Positions 52,974 to 63,803 are shown, counted from the first letter of the stretch. The stretch: DNA of 64,000 bases from Microbacterium faecale (GCF_014640975.1 NZ_BMHO01000003.1:9471-73470), one strand, 5' to 3'. The notes: generated by a model from the sequence alone, not told the origin. Made by a program: numbers and translations.

Positions 52974-53900
52974 GTGATTCATGCTCGTTCCTTGACCAAA
53001 CGCTATGGAGCGAAGACCGCCGTCGACGGCATCGACTTCTCGGTCACCGGGGGGCGTGTGACTGGATTCCTCGGTCCGAATGGCGCCGGGAAGTCGACGA
53101 CCATGCGAATGATCGTCGGCCTGGACCGGCCGACATTCGGAACGGTGACGGTCAACGGGCAGCCCTACGCCGCGCACCGTTCTCCGTTGCACGAGGTGGG
53201 GGTGCTCTTGGAGTCGAGGGCTGTGCATCCCTCGAGATCCGCACGGAATCATCTGCGCGCGCTGGCGTTGACGCACCGGATCGGTGCGTCGCGCGTCGAC
53301 GAGGTCATCGAGCTCGCCGGTCTCGGGTCGGTCGCGGATAGGCGCGTGCGAGGCTTCTCCCTCGGCATGGGTCAACGTCTCGGACTTGCTGCAGCTCTTC
53401 TCGGCGACCCGGCGACACTGATCCTCGACGAGCCGGTGAACGGACTCGACCCCGAGGGCGTGGCATGGTTCCGTCAGCTGGCTCAGGCACTCGCCGCGGA
53501 AGGACGCACGGTCTTCCTCTCATCGCACTTGATGAGTGAGATGGCGCAGACCGCCGACCATCTGATCGTTCTCGGTCGTGGCCGAGTTCTCGCTGACGCA
53601 CCGATCAGCGAGCTTCTCGGGAACGCCTCCGGAGACGTGGTGGCGGTCCGCTCGGACGATTCCGCTCGACTGGATGCGCTGCTCGCCGAGAACGGCGCGA
53701 CAGTCAGACATGCCGAGACCGATGTGCTCTCGGTTCGCGGTGTCGCCGCGCCGCGCATTGCCGAAATCGCTGTGGGCGCGGGTATCGCCGTGCATGAACT
53801 CGCCCCGGCCGCGACGTCACTCGAAGAGGCTTACATGCAACTCACCCGCGATGAGGTCGAGTATTCGGCCGCCCCTTCCCGTTCGGAGAGTACTCGATGA
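52974..53900 (+). CDS. ABC transporter ATP-binding protein (drug-export type)
   Basis: A 308-aa ATPase of the DrrA/BcrA type. Walker A GPNGAGKST, signature FSLGMGQRLGLA, Walker B LILDEPVNGLDPEG, switch His in SSHLMSE. The C-terminal about 80 residues are the DUF4162-like extension common in this subgroup. The GTG start 52974 has AGGAG 6 nt upstream. It overlaps the permease start by 4 bp (ATGA). Homologues export antibiotics or lantibiotics. It is under a MerR-type promoter. Confidence 0.9.
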   Translation: MIHARSLTKRYGAKTAVDGIDFSVTGGRVTGFLGPNGAGKSTTMRMIVGLDRPTFGTVTVNGQPYAAHRSPLHEVGVLLESRAVHPSRSARNHLRALALTHRIGASRVDEVIELAGLGSVADRRVRGFSLGMGQRLGLAAALLGDPATLILDEPVNGLDPEGVAWFRQLAQALAAEGRTVFLSSHLMSEMAQTADHLIVLGRGRVLADAPISELLGNASGDVVAVRSDDSARLDALLAENGATVRHAETDVLSVRGVAAPRIAEIAVGAGIAVHELAPAATSLEEAYMQLTRDEVEYSAAPSRSESTR

Positions 53901-54778
53901 GCACAACGAAAGCCTCTGCCTTCGCGGCCTCGCGACACGACCTCAGTTTCGGTGGGATCGTCCGCTCCGAATTGGCCAAGCTGTTCAGCGTCCCGTCGAC
54001 CTTCTGGGTTTACGCCCTCCTGGTCGTGCTCACCCTCGGGGTGACGACCCAGATGTCCTTCTCCGCCAACTTCACGTGGCTCGAGGGAGGGCTCACACAA
54101 CCGGGGATGCAGGCCGCAGGCGTGAACGCGATAGTGCTCAGCACCGACCTCAGTGTGCTCCCCGTGAGCGTACTGGGCGTGCTTGTGGTCGCCGGGGAAT
54201 ACAGCACCGGCATGATCCGCTCCACCTTCACCGCCGTCCCACGACGCATCCCCGCACTGCTGGTGAAGTTCCTCGTGCTGGCCGCCGTCACCTTAATGGT
54301 CAGCGCGCTTGCGGTGGCGATCGCGATTCCGATCTCCGTCAGCGCACTTGCCAGTAACGGAATCGATGTCCGCCTGGACGACCCTGACTACTGGCGCGGC
54401 ATGACCGGCAGCGTCGGTTACCTTGTTTCGATCGCGCTCATCGCATTCGGAATCGGGGCCATCGCCCGCAACGTCGTCGGTGGCATCACGATGGCTCTCG
54501 GTGTCGTTCTTGTCATTCCGGTCGGACTGGGCCTCGTGTCCGGTGCGTCAGAAACCCTGATCTGGTTGAAGAACCTCTCGCTGCTTCTCCCTTTCAATCT
54601 CGGCCGCACTGTCAGCATGCATCCGGGATACGCCGACTTCGCCTCACCCGGTTTGCCGCTGCAACACCCCGAGGGCGAGTGGATACTCGAACCCTGGCAG
54701 GGAGCACTGGGGCTCGTAGCATGGGTGGTGGTGTTGCTGACCACCGCGGTTGTGCTGGTGAAGCGCCGCGACGCGTGA
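53897..54778 (+). CDS. ABC transporter permease (ABC-2 type)
   Basis: A 293-aa membrane protein with six hydrophobic segments. The family-typical GEYSTGMIRSTFTAVPRR (about residues 97-114) is the cytoplasmic coupling element of ABC-2 exporters. It overlaps the ATPase gene and forms the export channel with it. Probably removes a toxic hydrophobic compound; the identity is unknown. Downstream, 130 bp separate it from the convergent glsA. Confidence 0.88.
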   Translation: MSTTKASAFAASRHDLSFGGIVRSELAKLFSVPSTFWVYALLVVLTLGVTTQMSFSANFTWLEGGLTQPGMQAAGVNAIVLSTDLSVLPVSVLGVLVVAGEYSTGMIRSTFTAVPRRIPALLVKFLVLAAVTLMVSALAVAIAIPISVSALASNGIDVRLDDPDYWRGMTGSVGYLVSIALIAFGIGAIARNVVGGITMALGVVLVIPVGLGLVSGASETLIWLKNLSLLLPFNLGRTVSMHPGYADFASPGLPLQHPEGEWILEPWQGALGLVAWVVVLLTTAVVLVKRRDA

Positions 54779-54908
54779 AAGCTCTCCGAACTCCCTTCCC
54801 CCGAGAGCTCGAATCGACTCGGTCGCGGGGACGTGTGTTCGCGACCCGTCATGCGGCACTCAACCGAACCGTCGCAGCCAAACTCCGCACTCGAGCGGGG
54901 CCTGACCG

Positions 54909-56186
54909 TCACTGGGCGGTCGAGCGAGGCAGCGTCGTCACAACGTCGACCGGCCCCGCCTGCGTCAGCCAGGTGGAGGGAAACACCGCCTCGGGGTCGA
55001 CCACGTACACGCGGCGCCCTTCCCCTGTGAGCCTGCGAGCGATCTCCGCCAGCATCCGCTGAGCGACGTCGTCGAGGGAGAACACCAGAGTGAGGTCGAG
55101 GGCCACGGCGGGCTCTGTCGGTGACGCGTCGATCACCTCGCGCACGATTTTCTCCGCCCCGGCGAAGCGGATGCCGCCCTGCATCTGGACGACCCGGATC
55201 GCGTCCGCTCCGGTGCCGTCGACGTAGTGCGACCGGACGACCGCACGCGCGGCGGGGGGAACCGACATGACGTGCAGGCCCATATCGCCGGAGAACTGCT
55301 CGAACAAGGCCACCCCGCGGACGCTATTGCCGTGCGCGTCGAGTCGCGGTGAGAACGTGGCGATACCGACCTGGCCGGGCAGCGCTCCAATGAGTCCCCC
55401 GGCCACACCGCTCTTCGCGGGGATGCCCACCTGTGTCGCCCAGTCACCGGCAGCGTCATACATACCGCACGTCGCCATGACGCTGAGGACCTGACGAATC
55501 ACCGACTCGCTGACGACACGCTCGCCCGAGAGAGGGTTCAGCCCGTGGTCAGCCAGGGTGGCAGCCATGATCGCGAGATCACGAGCGGTGACGAGCACGG
55601 AGCACTGGCGGATGTACCCGTCCACGACGGCACGGGGATCGTCATCGAGGATGCCATAGCTGCGCAGCATGTGCGCGATGGCGAGGTTGCGATGAGCATG
55701 AGCCATCTCTGAGGAACACACCGACTCGTCGACCGACAGGGGGCGACCGGCGAAGGCCGATAGACCGGCGATGACTCGTCGGGTTCGCTCCGCCGCGTCG
55801 AGATCGTGCGAGCCGACCAAGGAGTGCGCTGTGATCGCCCCCGCGTTGATCATCGGGTTCAGCGGTCGACCGGAGCCGGGCTCGAGCGAGATCTGGTTGA
55901 ACGCTTCACCCGACGGCTCCACGCCCACCTTCGCGAGAACCTCCTCGAACCCTCGATCCGCGAGAGCCAACGCATAGACGAACGGCTTGGAGATCGATTG
56001 GATGGTGAATGCCGTGTCGACGTCGCCAGCCCCGTAGACGGTGCCGTCAACCATGGCGAAGGCGGCCCCCAGGCAATGAGGGTCGGCAGCAGCCAGTTCT
56101 GGGATGTAACCCGCAAGGGATCCCGAACGATCTTCTTCCACGTGGCCGAGCGCTTCGGTGAGGTAGTCCGTCACAACAGAAAGCAT
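54909..56186 (-). CDS. glsA: Glutaminase with C-terminal STAS-like domain
   Basis: A 425-aa protein. Residues 1-305 form the serine-dependent glutaminase, with the catalytic Ser-Lys in FTIQSISKPFVYALA, the AKSGVAGG motif and ASN-binding residues in PLNPMINAGAI. The last about 110 residues resemble a STAS or ligand-binding domain. It hydrolyses glutamine to glutamate and ammonia, which can raise internal pH. GGAGAGG lies 7 nt before ATG 56186. It follows the MFS gene by 83 bp and likely belongs to its transcript, linking it to the MerR regulon. Confidence 0.9.
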   Translation of the reverse strand: MLSVVTDYLTEALGHVEEDRSGSLAGYIPELAAADPHCLGAAFAMVDGTVYGAGDVDTAFTIQSISKPFVYALALADRGFEEVLAKVGVEPSGEAFNQISLEPGSGRPLNPMINAGAITAHSLVGSHDLDAAERTRRVIAGLSAFAGRPLSVDESVCSSEMAHAHRNLAIAHMLRSYGILDDDPRAVVDGYIRQCSVLVTARDLAIMAATLADHGLNPLSGERVVSESVIRQVLSVMATCGMYDAAGDWATQVGIPAKSGVAGGLIGALPGQVGIATFSPRLDAHGNSVRGVALFEQFSGDMGLHVMSVPPAARAVVRSHYVDGTGADAIRVVQMQGGIRFAGAEKIVREVIDASPTEPAVALDLTLVFSLDDVAQRMLAEIARRLTGEGRRVYVVDPEAVFPSTWLTQAGPVDVVTTLPRSTAQ

Positions 56187-56269
56187 CAGGCGACCTCTCC
56201 GCGGCCGATGGCCGCCTCCAGCGCAACGAGGAGTGATGAGGTCATGTCCTATTCCTTCCCATGGGTTCG

Positions 56270-57823
56270 TCAATGAATCTCGGATTCATGCTCCGTGGCG
56301 AGATCTACGTCGGCGGCCGCGCCTCGAAGCGTCACCAGAGCCCAGACCGCTGCGAGAACCATGATCGCCGTGCCGGCGATTCCGGTGACGATGATCGCCT
56401 CGGTGAACGCCCCGTGAGCGATCTCAAGAATCGCAGAGGCGGTGTTCCCGCCAACCTCCCCCGCCACCAAGAGAGCCTCCGCCATGGTCGACGACGCCCG
56501 CTCCGCGATGCTCGATCCCACGTCCAGGGCTTCAGTCCCGGAGGCGACGACTCGCGAGTACCAGGCGACGAGCACTCCGCCGAGCACGGCGGTGCCCAAC
56601 GTGGTGCCCAATTCATAGGCGGTCTCCGAGGTCGCGGCTGCTTGACCTGCACTTTCGGGCTTCACGGAACTCATGATGATGTCGTTACTCAGCGCGAGCG
56701 CCATCCCGGCGCCAAGCGAAACCAGCGCGAGCGACGCCGCGATGAGCGCCGGATGCGATGAGGGCGAAAGGAACAGTGTCAGGGCGAACCCGATCGACGC
56801 GATCAGCAGCCCAGAGGCGATGACGTAGGCGGGAAGCACCTTCTTGACCAGGGCCGCTGCGACGAAGGCTGCCGCTGCCGCGAACACGGCCTGCGGTATC
56901 AGCCACAGCGATGCCTGCAACGCGTTCAAACCCAGGACGAGCTGCAGGTACTGGACGAGCGCGACCAGAGCACCGACCATCGCGAAGATGGCGAGCAGAT
57001 CCGCGATCACGGCGCCGCGGAAATAGCGCACCGTGAACAGTCGAACCTCGATGAGAGGCGTCGGCAGCGTCAACTGTCTGCGCACGAAAATCGCAAGAGA
57101 CGCGAGACCGAACACCACGGCGATGCTTCCGAGGAGTATCTCCTTGCCACCCGTGAGGGACTTGATCGCGTAGACAACGCCGACCATGCCAATGAGCGAG
57201 AGAGTGACGCTGAGGATGTCGATCTTGTGCAGATTCGGGTTACGGCTCTCAGGCAGCAGGAACGGCCCCAGAATGAGCAGGAGGATCATGACAGGGATGT
57301 TCATGAGGAACGCCGCCTGCCAGTTGAAGGTCTCAATTACCCACCCGCCGACGAGCGGCCCGACGGCGGCTCCGACCGACGCCATTGCCGCCCAGATCGC
57401 CATCGCATATCGGCGCTGCTGTCGGTCGAGGAACATGTTGCGCACCAGCGACAACGTCGAAGGCATCATGATCGCACCGCCTACGCCCAGCAGTGCGCGT
57501 GCCGCGATCAGCATCCAGGGCTCGGTCGCCAGCGCGCCGCTCACCGAGGCCACCGCGAAGACCACGGCTCCGATGAGAAGGTTGCGTCGGCGCCCGAAGC
57601 GATCGCCCACAGAGCTCATCGCGACGAGCAGCCCGGCGAGGACTAGTGAGTAGACATCGATCATCCACAACTGTTGGACTCCGGTCGGACTCAACTCAGC
57701 GGAGATCGCAGGAAGCCCCAGTACCAGCACAGTGCCGTCGATCGTGATCAGAAGCAGCGGCAGAACCAGGACGGCAAGTCCGAGCCAGGCTCTGCCCGTG
57801 GCTTTCGAAGTGGTGGTGGTCAT
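56270..57823 (-). CDS. MFS drug exporter, DHA2 (14-helix, QacA-like) family
   Basis: A 517-aa transporter with about 14 membrane spans. The N-terminal helix has LLITIDGTVLVLGLPAI (family motif D1), and loop 2-3 carries GDRFGRRRNL. These mark proton-driven drug exporters such as QacA and SmvA. GAGGAG lies 6 nt before ATG 57823. It has a MerR-type promoter at 58045-58075, giving an unusually long leader of about 215 nt. Confidence 0.9.
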   Translation of the reverse strand: MTTTTSKATGRAWLGLAVLVLPLLLITIDGTVLVLGLPAISAELSPTGVQQLWMIDVYSLVLAGLLVAMSSVGDRFGRRRNLLIGAVVFAVASVSGALATEPWMLIAARALLGVGGAIMMPSTLSLVRNMFLDRQQRRYAMAIWAAMASVGAAVGPLVGGWVIETFNWQAAFLMNIPVMILLLILGPFLLPESRNPNLHKIDILSVTLSLIGMVGVVYAIKSLTGGKEILLGSIAVVFGLASLAIFVRRQLTLPTPLIEVRLFTVRYFRGAVIADLLAIFAMVGALVALVQYLQLVLGLNALQASLWLIPQAVFAAAAAFVAAALVKKVLPAYVIASGLLIASIGFALTLFLSPSSHPALIAASLALVSLGAGMALALSNDIIMSSVKPESAGQAAATSETAYELGTTLGTAVLGGVLVAWYSRVVASGTEALDVGSSIAERASSTMAEALLVAGEVGGNTASAILEIAHGAFTEAIIVTGIAGTAIMVLAAVWALVTLRGAAADVDLATEHESEIH

Positions 57824-58044
57824 GGGGTCTCCTCGATCTGGACTCAGTGGACCGGTGTCAGCACTCAATCTAACAGATCAATTGGTCGGTTCTTCCCACC
57901 AGATGGACTGTTGCCTGTCCTGGGAGGACTGCTTCGCTGTGCGGGACCTCGGCAGTGCCGTCGCCACCTGTTCTTCCTCTGCCTTCTGATATCCGGCCGC
58001 GGGTCCCCGTCCACGACACCGATGTCAGGCGGGTTTGTGAGGCA
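57824..58044 (-). other. Long leader region of the MFS gene
   Basis: About 215 nt between the predicted MerR-type start and the MFS ATG. It contains GATCAATTGGTC (57877-57888), a near-palindrome resembling TetR operators, in an AT-rich patch 54 bp before the ATG. A second promoter or operator may lie there. No convincing gene. Confidence 0.4.
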
Positions 58045-58075
58045 ATAAGACACCCTGTTCTCGCGACACGGTCAA
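58045..58075 (-). promoter_or_regulatory. MerR-type promoter upstream of the MFS-glsA operon
   Basis: TTGACC, 19-bp spacer (GTGTCGCGAGAACAGGGTG), TCTTAT. Dyad ACCGTGT/ACAGGGT with one mismatch. It is the right-most member of the series. Confidence 0.78.
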
Positions 58076-58120
58076 CCCGCGAATACGATCACGCAGCTCA
58101 GAGAAGCCGAGCGGGCACGA

Positions 58121-58160
58121 AAAAGCCCGGATCTGCGAGATTTCGCAGATCCGGGCTTTT
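58121..58160 (-). terminator. Terminator of the nrdHIEF operon
   Basis: Perfect 18-bp stem: AAAAGCCCGGATCTGCGA, loop GATT, and its complement. It begins 36 bp past the nrdF stop and on the minus strand ends in TTTT. It also separates the nrd operon from the MerR-regulated region. Confidence 0.9.
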
Positions 58161-58195
58161 GACCGGCTGTGAGTTGGAGCCTCAGAGAAGAAGTC

Positions 58196-59188
<993 letters not shown>

Positions 59189-59204
59189 TCACTCGTGCGG
59201 TTCA

Positions 59205-61349
59205 TCACAGCGTGCAGCTGACGCAGCCCTCCACCTCAGTGCCCTCGAGGGCCATCTGGCGGAGGCGGATGTAGTAGATGGTCTTGATGCCCTTGCGCCA
59301 CGCGTAGATCTGCGCACGGTTGATGTCACGCGTCGTCGCCGTGTCCGGGAAGAACAGCGTGAGGGACAGGCCCTGGTCGACGTGCTGCGTTGCCGCGGCG
59401 TACGTGTCGATGACCTTCTCGTAGCCGATCTCGTACGCGTCCTGGTAGTACTCCAGGTTGTCGTTCGTCATGAACGGCGCCGGGTAGTAGACGCGGCCGA
59501 GCTTGCCTTCCTTGCGGATCTCGACCTTCGAGGCGATCGGGTGGATCGAGCTCGTCGAGTTGTTGATGTACGAGATGGATCCGGTCGGCGGGACCGCCTG
59601 CAGGTTCTGGTTGTACAGACCGTGCTGCTGCACGTCGGCCTTGAGCTGCACCCAGTCGTCCTGCGTCGGGAGCTGGTGCTCACCGAAGAGATCCTTCACC
59701 CGGTCGGTCTCGGGCACCCACTCGCGCTCGATGTACTTGTCGAAGAATTCGCCCGATGCGTAGGTGGAGTTCTCGAAGCCCTCGAACGTCGTGCCACGCT
59801 CCTTCGCGATGTTGTTCGACGCGCGCAGCGCGTGGTACAGCACCATGTAGAAGTAGATGTTCGTGAAGTCGATGCCCTCTTCCGACCCGTAGAACACGCG
59901 CTCACGGGAGAGGTAACCGTGCAGGTTCATCTGGCCGAGGCCGATCGCGTGCGACCGATCGTTGCCGTCCTCGATGGAGCGGACCGACGAGATGTGGCTC
60001 TGATCACTCACGGCCGTCAGCGCGCGGATCGACGTCTCGACCGTGCGACCGAAGTCGGGCGAGTCCATCGCGAGTGCGATGTTCAGCGACCCGAGGTTGC
60101 AGCTGATGTCCTTACCGATCTGGTCGTAGGACAGGTCGGTGTTAAGGGTCGTCGGGGTGTTGACCTGCAGGATCTCGCTGCAGAGGTTCGACATGTTGAT
60201 GCGGCCCTGGATCGGGTTCGCCGCGTTGACGGTGTCCTCGAACATGACATACGGGTAGCCCGACTCGAACTGGATCTCCGCGACCGTCTGGAAGAAGTTG
60301 CGCGCGTTGATCTTCGTCTTCTTGATGCGCGGGTCGTCGACCATCTCGCGATACTTCTCGCTGACCGAGATGTCACCGAACGGCACGCCGTAGACGCGCT
60401 CGACGTCGTACGGCGAGAAGAGGTACATGTCCTCGTCGTTCTTCGCCAGCTCGAACGTGATGTCGGGGATCACGACGCCGAGGGACAGCGTCTTGATGCG
60501 GATCTTCTCGTCGGCGTTCTCGCGCTTCGTGTCAAGGAAGCGCATGATGTCGGGGTGGTGGGCGTTGAGATACACCGCGCCGGCGCCCTGACGCGCACCG
60601 AGCTGGTTCGCGTAGCTGAACGAGTCTTCGAGCAGCTTCATGACGGGCAGAATGCCGCTGGACTGGTTCTCGATCTGCTTGATCGGCGCACCCGCCTCAC
60701 GGATGTTCGAGAGCAGCAGAGCGACGCCGCCGCCGCGCTTCGACAGCTGCAGCGACGAGTTGATGCTGCGCGCGATCGACTCCATGTTGTCTTCGATGCG
60801 CAACAGGAAACAGCTCACGAGCTCGCCGCGCTGCGCCTTGCCGGCGTTGAGGAACGTCGGCGTCGCGGGCTGGAAGCGACCCGACAGGATCTCGTCGGTG
60901 AGCTTCCAGGCGAGGTCTTCGTCGCCGTCGGCCAGCGCGAGCGCGGTCATGACGACGCGGTCCTCGAAGCGCTCGAGGTAGCGCTTGCCGTCGAACGTCT
61001 TCAGCGTGTAGCTCGTGTAGTACTTGAACGCGCCGAGGAACGTCTCGAAGCGGAACTTCTGTCCATAAGCGTGGTCGTTGAGCTTCTCGATGAACGAGAA
61101 GTCGTAGGCCTCGATGACCGCGCCCTCGTAGTACTCCTTCTCGACGAGGTAGTCGAGCCGCTCGCGAAGCGAGTGGAAGAACACCGTGTTCTGGTTCACG
61201 TGCTGCAAGAAGTACTCACGAGCGGCGCGCTTGTCGGCGTCGAACTGAATCTTGCCGTCCGCGTCGTACAGATTCAGCATCGCGTTGAGGGAGTGGTAGT
61301 CCATTCCCTCAAACGCGGGGTTCTGCTTGAAGTCGAGCTCAGTGCTCAC
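59205..61349 (-). CDS. nrdE: Class Ib ribonucleotide reductase large subunit
   Basis: A 714-aa catalytic subunit that reduces ribonucleoside diphosphates. Active-site stretch [12 protein letters not shown], radical-transfer tyrosines near [19 protein letters not shown], and the C-terminal thiol pair CVSCTL, which is re-reduced by NrdH. I start at GTG 61349, which forms a 4-bp GTGA overlap with the nrdI stop and has GGAAG 5 nt upstream; ATG 61364, five codons earlier, is also possible. No N-terminal ATP-cone, as expected for class Ib. Confidence 0.96.
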   Translation of the reverse strand: MSTELDFKQNPAFEGMDYHSLNAMLNLYDADGKIQFDADKRAAREYFLQHVNQNTVFFHSLRERLDYLVEKEYYEGAVIEAYDFSFIEKLNDHAYGQKFRFETFLGAFKYYTSYTLKTFDGKRYLERFEDRVVMTALALADGDEDLAWKLTDEILSGRFQPATPTFLNAGKAQRGELVSCFLLRIEDNMESIARSINSSLQLSKRGGGVALLLSNIREAGAPIKQIENQSSGILPVMKLLEDSFSYANQLGARQGAGAVYLNAHHPDIMRFLDTKRENADEKIRIKTLSLGVVIPDITFELAKNDEDMYLFSPYDVERVYGVPFGDISVSEKYREMVDDPRIKKTKINARNFFQTVAEIQFESGYPYVMFEDTVNAANPIQGRINMSNLCSEILQVNTPTTLNTDLSYDQIGKDISCNLGSLNIALAMDSPDFGRTVETSIRALTAVSDQSHISSVRSIEDGNDRSHAIGLGQMNLHGYLSRERVFYGSEEGIDFTNIYFYMVLYHALRASNNIAKERGTTFEGFENSTYASGEFFDKYIEREWVPETDRVKDLFGEHQLPTQDDWVQLKADVQQHGLYNQNLQAVPPTGSISYINNSTSSIHPIASKVEIRKEGKLGRVYYPAPFMTNDNLEYYQDAYEIGYEKVIDTYAAATQHVDQGLSLTLFFPDTATTRDINRAQIYAWRKGIKTIYYIRLRQMALEGTEVEGCVSCTL

Positions 61350-61828
61350 TGCGGCTTCCACCATTGTTCCAATCTGTCGCTTACGCGAACCACGTCGTCA
61401 GGCGTGCCAAAGACTTCCACCCGATCCAAGTGCGGCACCTGACACTTGCGGCTGATGATGTCTCCGCCGATGCAATACCCATCGCCGAAGTTGGTGTTCC
61501 CGGTGGAGATCACTCCCCGGATCCACTGTCTGTTGTTTTCGTCGTTGAGGAAGCGGATAACCTGTTTCGGAACCGCGCCCTGTCCGTTCCCCCCGCCGTA
61601 TGTCGGGGAGATGAGGACGAACGGCTCATCCACTTCCAGCGCTTCGTCGCGCCCGTAAAGCGGAATGCGCCGCGCCCGCATGCCCAGCTTCTCCACGAAC
61701 CTCGCGGTGTTGCCGGAGACGCTCGAGAAGAAGACCAACAGCGGAACGCTCGCCGGATCCCGGTCGGGCGCGGCCTCGAAGGCCCCCAGCCCCTGCACCG
61801 ATCGGGCGAACGTCGCTGTCGCGGTCAT
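61346..61828 (-). CDS. nrdI: Flavodoxin-like NrdI
   Basis: A 160-aa flavodoxin. The FMN phosphate loop is [12 protein letters not shown] (about residues 33-44), and [14 protein letters not shown] and [13 protein letters not shown] surround the isoalloxazine. NrdI supplies oxidant to load the manganese cofactor of NrdF. I start at ATG 61828 with GAGGAG 6 nt upstream; an ATG two codons earlier abuts that site. It lies 34 bp downstream of nrdH. Confidence 0.95.
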   Translation of the reverse strand: MTATATFARSVQGLGAFEAAPDRDPASVPLLVFFSSVSGNTARFVEKLGMRARRIPLYGRDEALEVDEPFVLISPTYGGGNGQGAVPKQVIRFLNDENNRQWIRGVISTGNTNFGDGYCIGGDIISRKCQVPHLDRVEVFGTPDDVVRVSDRLEQWWKPQ

Positions 61829-61862
61829 GAGCATCTCCTCTCGCGCCGCAACAGCGAGGGCC

Positions 61863-62096
61863 TCACGCCAACCGTGCGGCGAGTTCGTCGATCTTGTCGG
61901 GGCGGAAACCCGACCAGTGGTCCTCGTCGGCGATGACGACGGGGGCCTGCATGTACCCGAGCTGCTTCACCTGTTCGAGCGCGTCGGCATCCTGCGAGAC
62001 ATCGGTCACGTCGTACTCGATGCCCTTCGCGTCGAGCGCCCGATACGTCGCGTTGCACTGCACACAAGACGGCTTGCTGTAGACGGTGATCGCCAT
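61863..62096 (-). CDS. nrdH: Glutaredoxin-like NrdH
   Basis: A 77-aa redoxin with the NrdH active site CVQC (residues 11-14) and the C-terminal SGFRPDK motif. It shuttles electrons from thioredoxin reductase to NrdE. It is the first gene of the nrdHIEF operon. GGAGGGG precedes ATG 62096. The 342-bp region upstream carries NrdR boxes and DnaA-box-like sites. Confidence 0.95.
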   Translation of the reverse strand: MAITVYSKPSCVQCNATYRALDAKGIEYDVTDVSQDADALEQVKQLGYMQAPVVIADEDHWSGFRPDKIDELAARLA

Positions 62097-62149
62097 GGTT
62101 TCCCCTCCTGAACACGAGCTTGTCCGGCGAACTGCTGCCGGGACCTCAA

Positions 62150-62196
62150 TACTACATATAGTGAGTGGCCCCGGGGGTGACCACAAGGGATAGTAG
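62150..62196. promoter_or_regulatory. Tandem NrdR boxes upstream of nrdH
   Basis: Two 16-bp sites, TACTACATATAGTGAG at 62150-62165 and CCACAAGGGATAGTAG at 62181-62196, start 31 bp apart (three helical turns). On the minus strand they read CACTATATGTAGT and ACTATCCCTTGTG. They fit the known NrdR box (acaCwATATaTwGtgt-like) and spacing. NrdR would repress the operon when dATP is high. Confidence 0.85.
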
Positions 62197-62210
62197 TTAC
62201 ATCCGTGTGA

Positions 62211-62339
62211 TTTTCCACTGCTTTCCACCGTCCGTCCACACCTTATCCACTGGTCTATGCACAGCCCGCTGCGCGATCGGCCACGCCGCGATCGGCTCTA
62301 CCGTGCGCTTCTCGTCACGTGCGCGATGAGTTGTCCACA
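62211..62339. promoter_or_regulatory. Cluster of DnaA-box-like sites
   Basis: TTATCCACT at 62243 and TTGTCCACA at 62331 are good actinobacterial DnaA boxes (TTGTCCACA). TTTTCCACT at 62211, CTTTCCACC at 62221 and CCGTCCACA at 62232 are weaker matches in the same orientation. They lie upstream of the NrdR boxes. No dnaA, dnaN or AT-rich unwinding region is present, so this is not a chromosomal origin. Confidence 0.55.
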
Positions 62340-62438
62340 ACAGGCACGCTATGGGTGACCACTGACAAACGAATCGCGTCTCTGACGTGGCGTCGGCGTG
62401 TCGCCCGCGTGTCGGAAACCGCGCCTAGGCTGGCCTGC

Positions 62439-63593
62439 ATGTCCGACGCTTTCGACCCCGCAGACCTCCTTCCCGACGAGCTCGTCGAACGGATCCGCGC
62501 ACGCGCAGGCGACGTCGATCGCGCCAATACGCTCCCCGACCAGGACATCGACGATCTTGCTCACGCCGGCTATCTGAGGTCCCTCGTGCCGCGCGAGCTC
62601 GGTGGCGCGGGGCTCACGCTCGAACGCGCCCTCGAGACCCAGCAGCGCCTCGCTGGGGCCGCTCCTGCCACCGCCCTGGGCGTCAACATGCACCTGGTGT
62701 GGACCGCGGTCGCCCGCATCCTCCTCAACCGCGGAGATGACGCCCTGACCTTCGTGCTCGAGGGCGCGGCCGCCGGTGAGCTGTACGCTTTCGGCATCAG
62801 CGAGGCCGGCAACGAGCTCGTGCTCTTCGACAGCACAACCAACGCCGGCAAGACCGCGAACGGCGGATACGCCTTCACCGGCACGAAGATCTTCACCTCG
62901 CTGGCACCGGCATGGACGTCGCTCGGCGTCCATGGCCGAGACGCCACGGATCCGAACGCTCCCCGTATCGTCTTCGCCTTCCTCGAGCGCGACTCTCGGG
63001 TCACGACGCTCGACGACTGGGACGCCACGGGCATGCGTGGCACGCAGAGCCGCACCACCGTCCTCGACGGCGCAGTAGCCCCGTCGGAACGGGTCGTGCG
63101 CGTCATCGATCCGGAACAGGGTCCAGACCTCGTACAGTTCGGGATCTTCGCGGCCTTCGAGCTGCTCATCTCGTCTGTGTACATCGGCATCGCGGGGCGC
63201 GCGATCGAGCTCGCCGCTTCCGCCGCCCGCTCACGCACCTCAGCGAAGACCGGCACCGCACGCAGTGAGGATCCCGTGGTGCGGGACCGCGTCGGCGCGC
63301 TGGCGATCGCGTACGACGGGATGCGGCTCGAACTGCGCGCGCTCGCGCGCGATGTCGACGAGCTCGCGGATCACGGGCGCGCGTGGTTCCCCCTGCTGTC
63401 GGGAATGAAGACGCGAGCCGTCGCCACCGCGCAGTGGATCGTCGACGAGGCGGTCGCGCTCACCGGCGGCGCGGCGTTCCGCAACGACAGCGAGCTGTCG
63501 CGCCTCGCACGAGACGTCCGCGCGGGAGCCTTTCACCCCTCGAGCGAGAGCAGCGCCCGACAGAGCGCCGCGGCGGACTGGCTCGACGTCTGA
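62439..63593 (+). CDS. Acyl-CoA dehydrogenase family flavoprotein
   Basis: A 384-aa protein of the acyl-CoA dehydrogenase fold. N-terminal helices carry LVPRELGGAGLTLERAL, the middle beta domain has ISEAGNELVLFD and GTKIFTSL, and the C-terminal four-helix bundle ends in LTGGAAFRNDSELSRLARDVRAGAFHPS. The expected catalytic Glu is not obvious, and the pattern also fits flavin monooxygenases of the HsaA/DszC group. TAGGCT lies 7 nt before the ATG without a ribosome site, so the mRNA is probably leaderless. It diverges from the nrd operon. Confidence 0.82.
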   Translation: MSDAFDPADLLPDELVERIRARAGDVDRANTLPDQDIDDLAHAGYLRSLVPRELGGAGLTLERALETQQRLAGAAPATALGVNMHLVWTAVARILLNRGDDALTFVLEGAAAGELYAFGISEAGNELVLFDSTTNAGKTANGGYAFTGTKIFTSLAPAWTSLGVHGRDATDPNAPRIVFAFLERDSRVTTLDDWDATGMRGTQSRTTVLDGAVAPSERVVRVIDPEQGPDLVQFGIFAAFELLISSVYIGIAGRAIELAASAARSRTSAKTGTARSEDPVVRDRVGALAIAYDGMRLELRALARDVDELADHGRAWFPLLSGMKTRAVATAQWIVDEAVALTGGAAFRNDSELSRLARDVRAGAFHPSSESSARQSAAADWLDV

Positions 63594-63641
63594 GGCGCGA
63601 GGGATCCGTTCGAGGTCGGCTCGAAAAGTCCCCGGAAATGC

Positions 63642-63675
63642 CGAAAGGGTCGCCCTGCGTTGGGCGACCCTTTCG
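63642..63675. terminator. Bidirectional terminator between acyl-CoA dehydrogenase gene and rrn operon
   Basis: CGAAAGGGTCGCCC, a 6-nt loop, and GGGCGACCCTTTCG: a perfect 14-bp stem with TTTCG on either exit. It ends the minus-strand rRNA operon and the plus-strand gene. Confidence 0.88.
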
Positions 63676-63685
63676 TTTACGTGAA

Positions 63686-63803
63686 GTCCGGCAGTGTCCT
63701 ACTCTCCCACAAGGTCCCCCTTGCAGTACCATCGGCGCTGAGAGGCTTAGCTTCCGGGTTCGGAAAGTGACCGGGCGTTTCCCTCTCGCAATAACCACCG
63801 AAA
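63686..63803 (-). rRNA. rrf: 5S ribosomal RNA
   Basis: Read on the minus strand, the region contains the conserved GAGAGGGAAACGCCCGGTC, CCGAACCCGGAAGCTAAG and GGGAGAGTAGGACACTGCC elements of 5S rRNA. Ends are estimated from pairing of the terminal helix (TCGGTGGT with ACTGCCGG). About 118 nt. Confidence 0.95.

Noticed and set aside
62211..62339. Chromosomal origin of replication
   Set aside because: DnaA-box-like sites are present, but dnaA, dnaN and an AT-rich unwinding element are absent.
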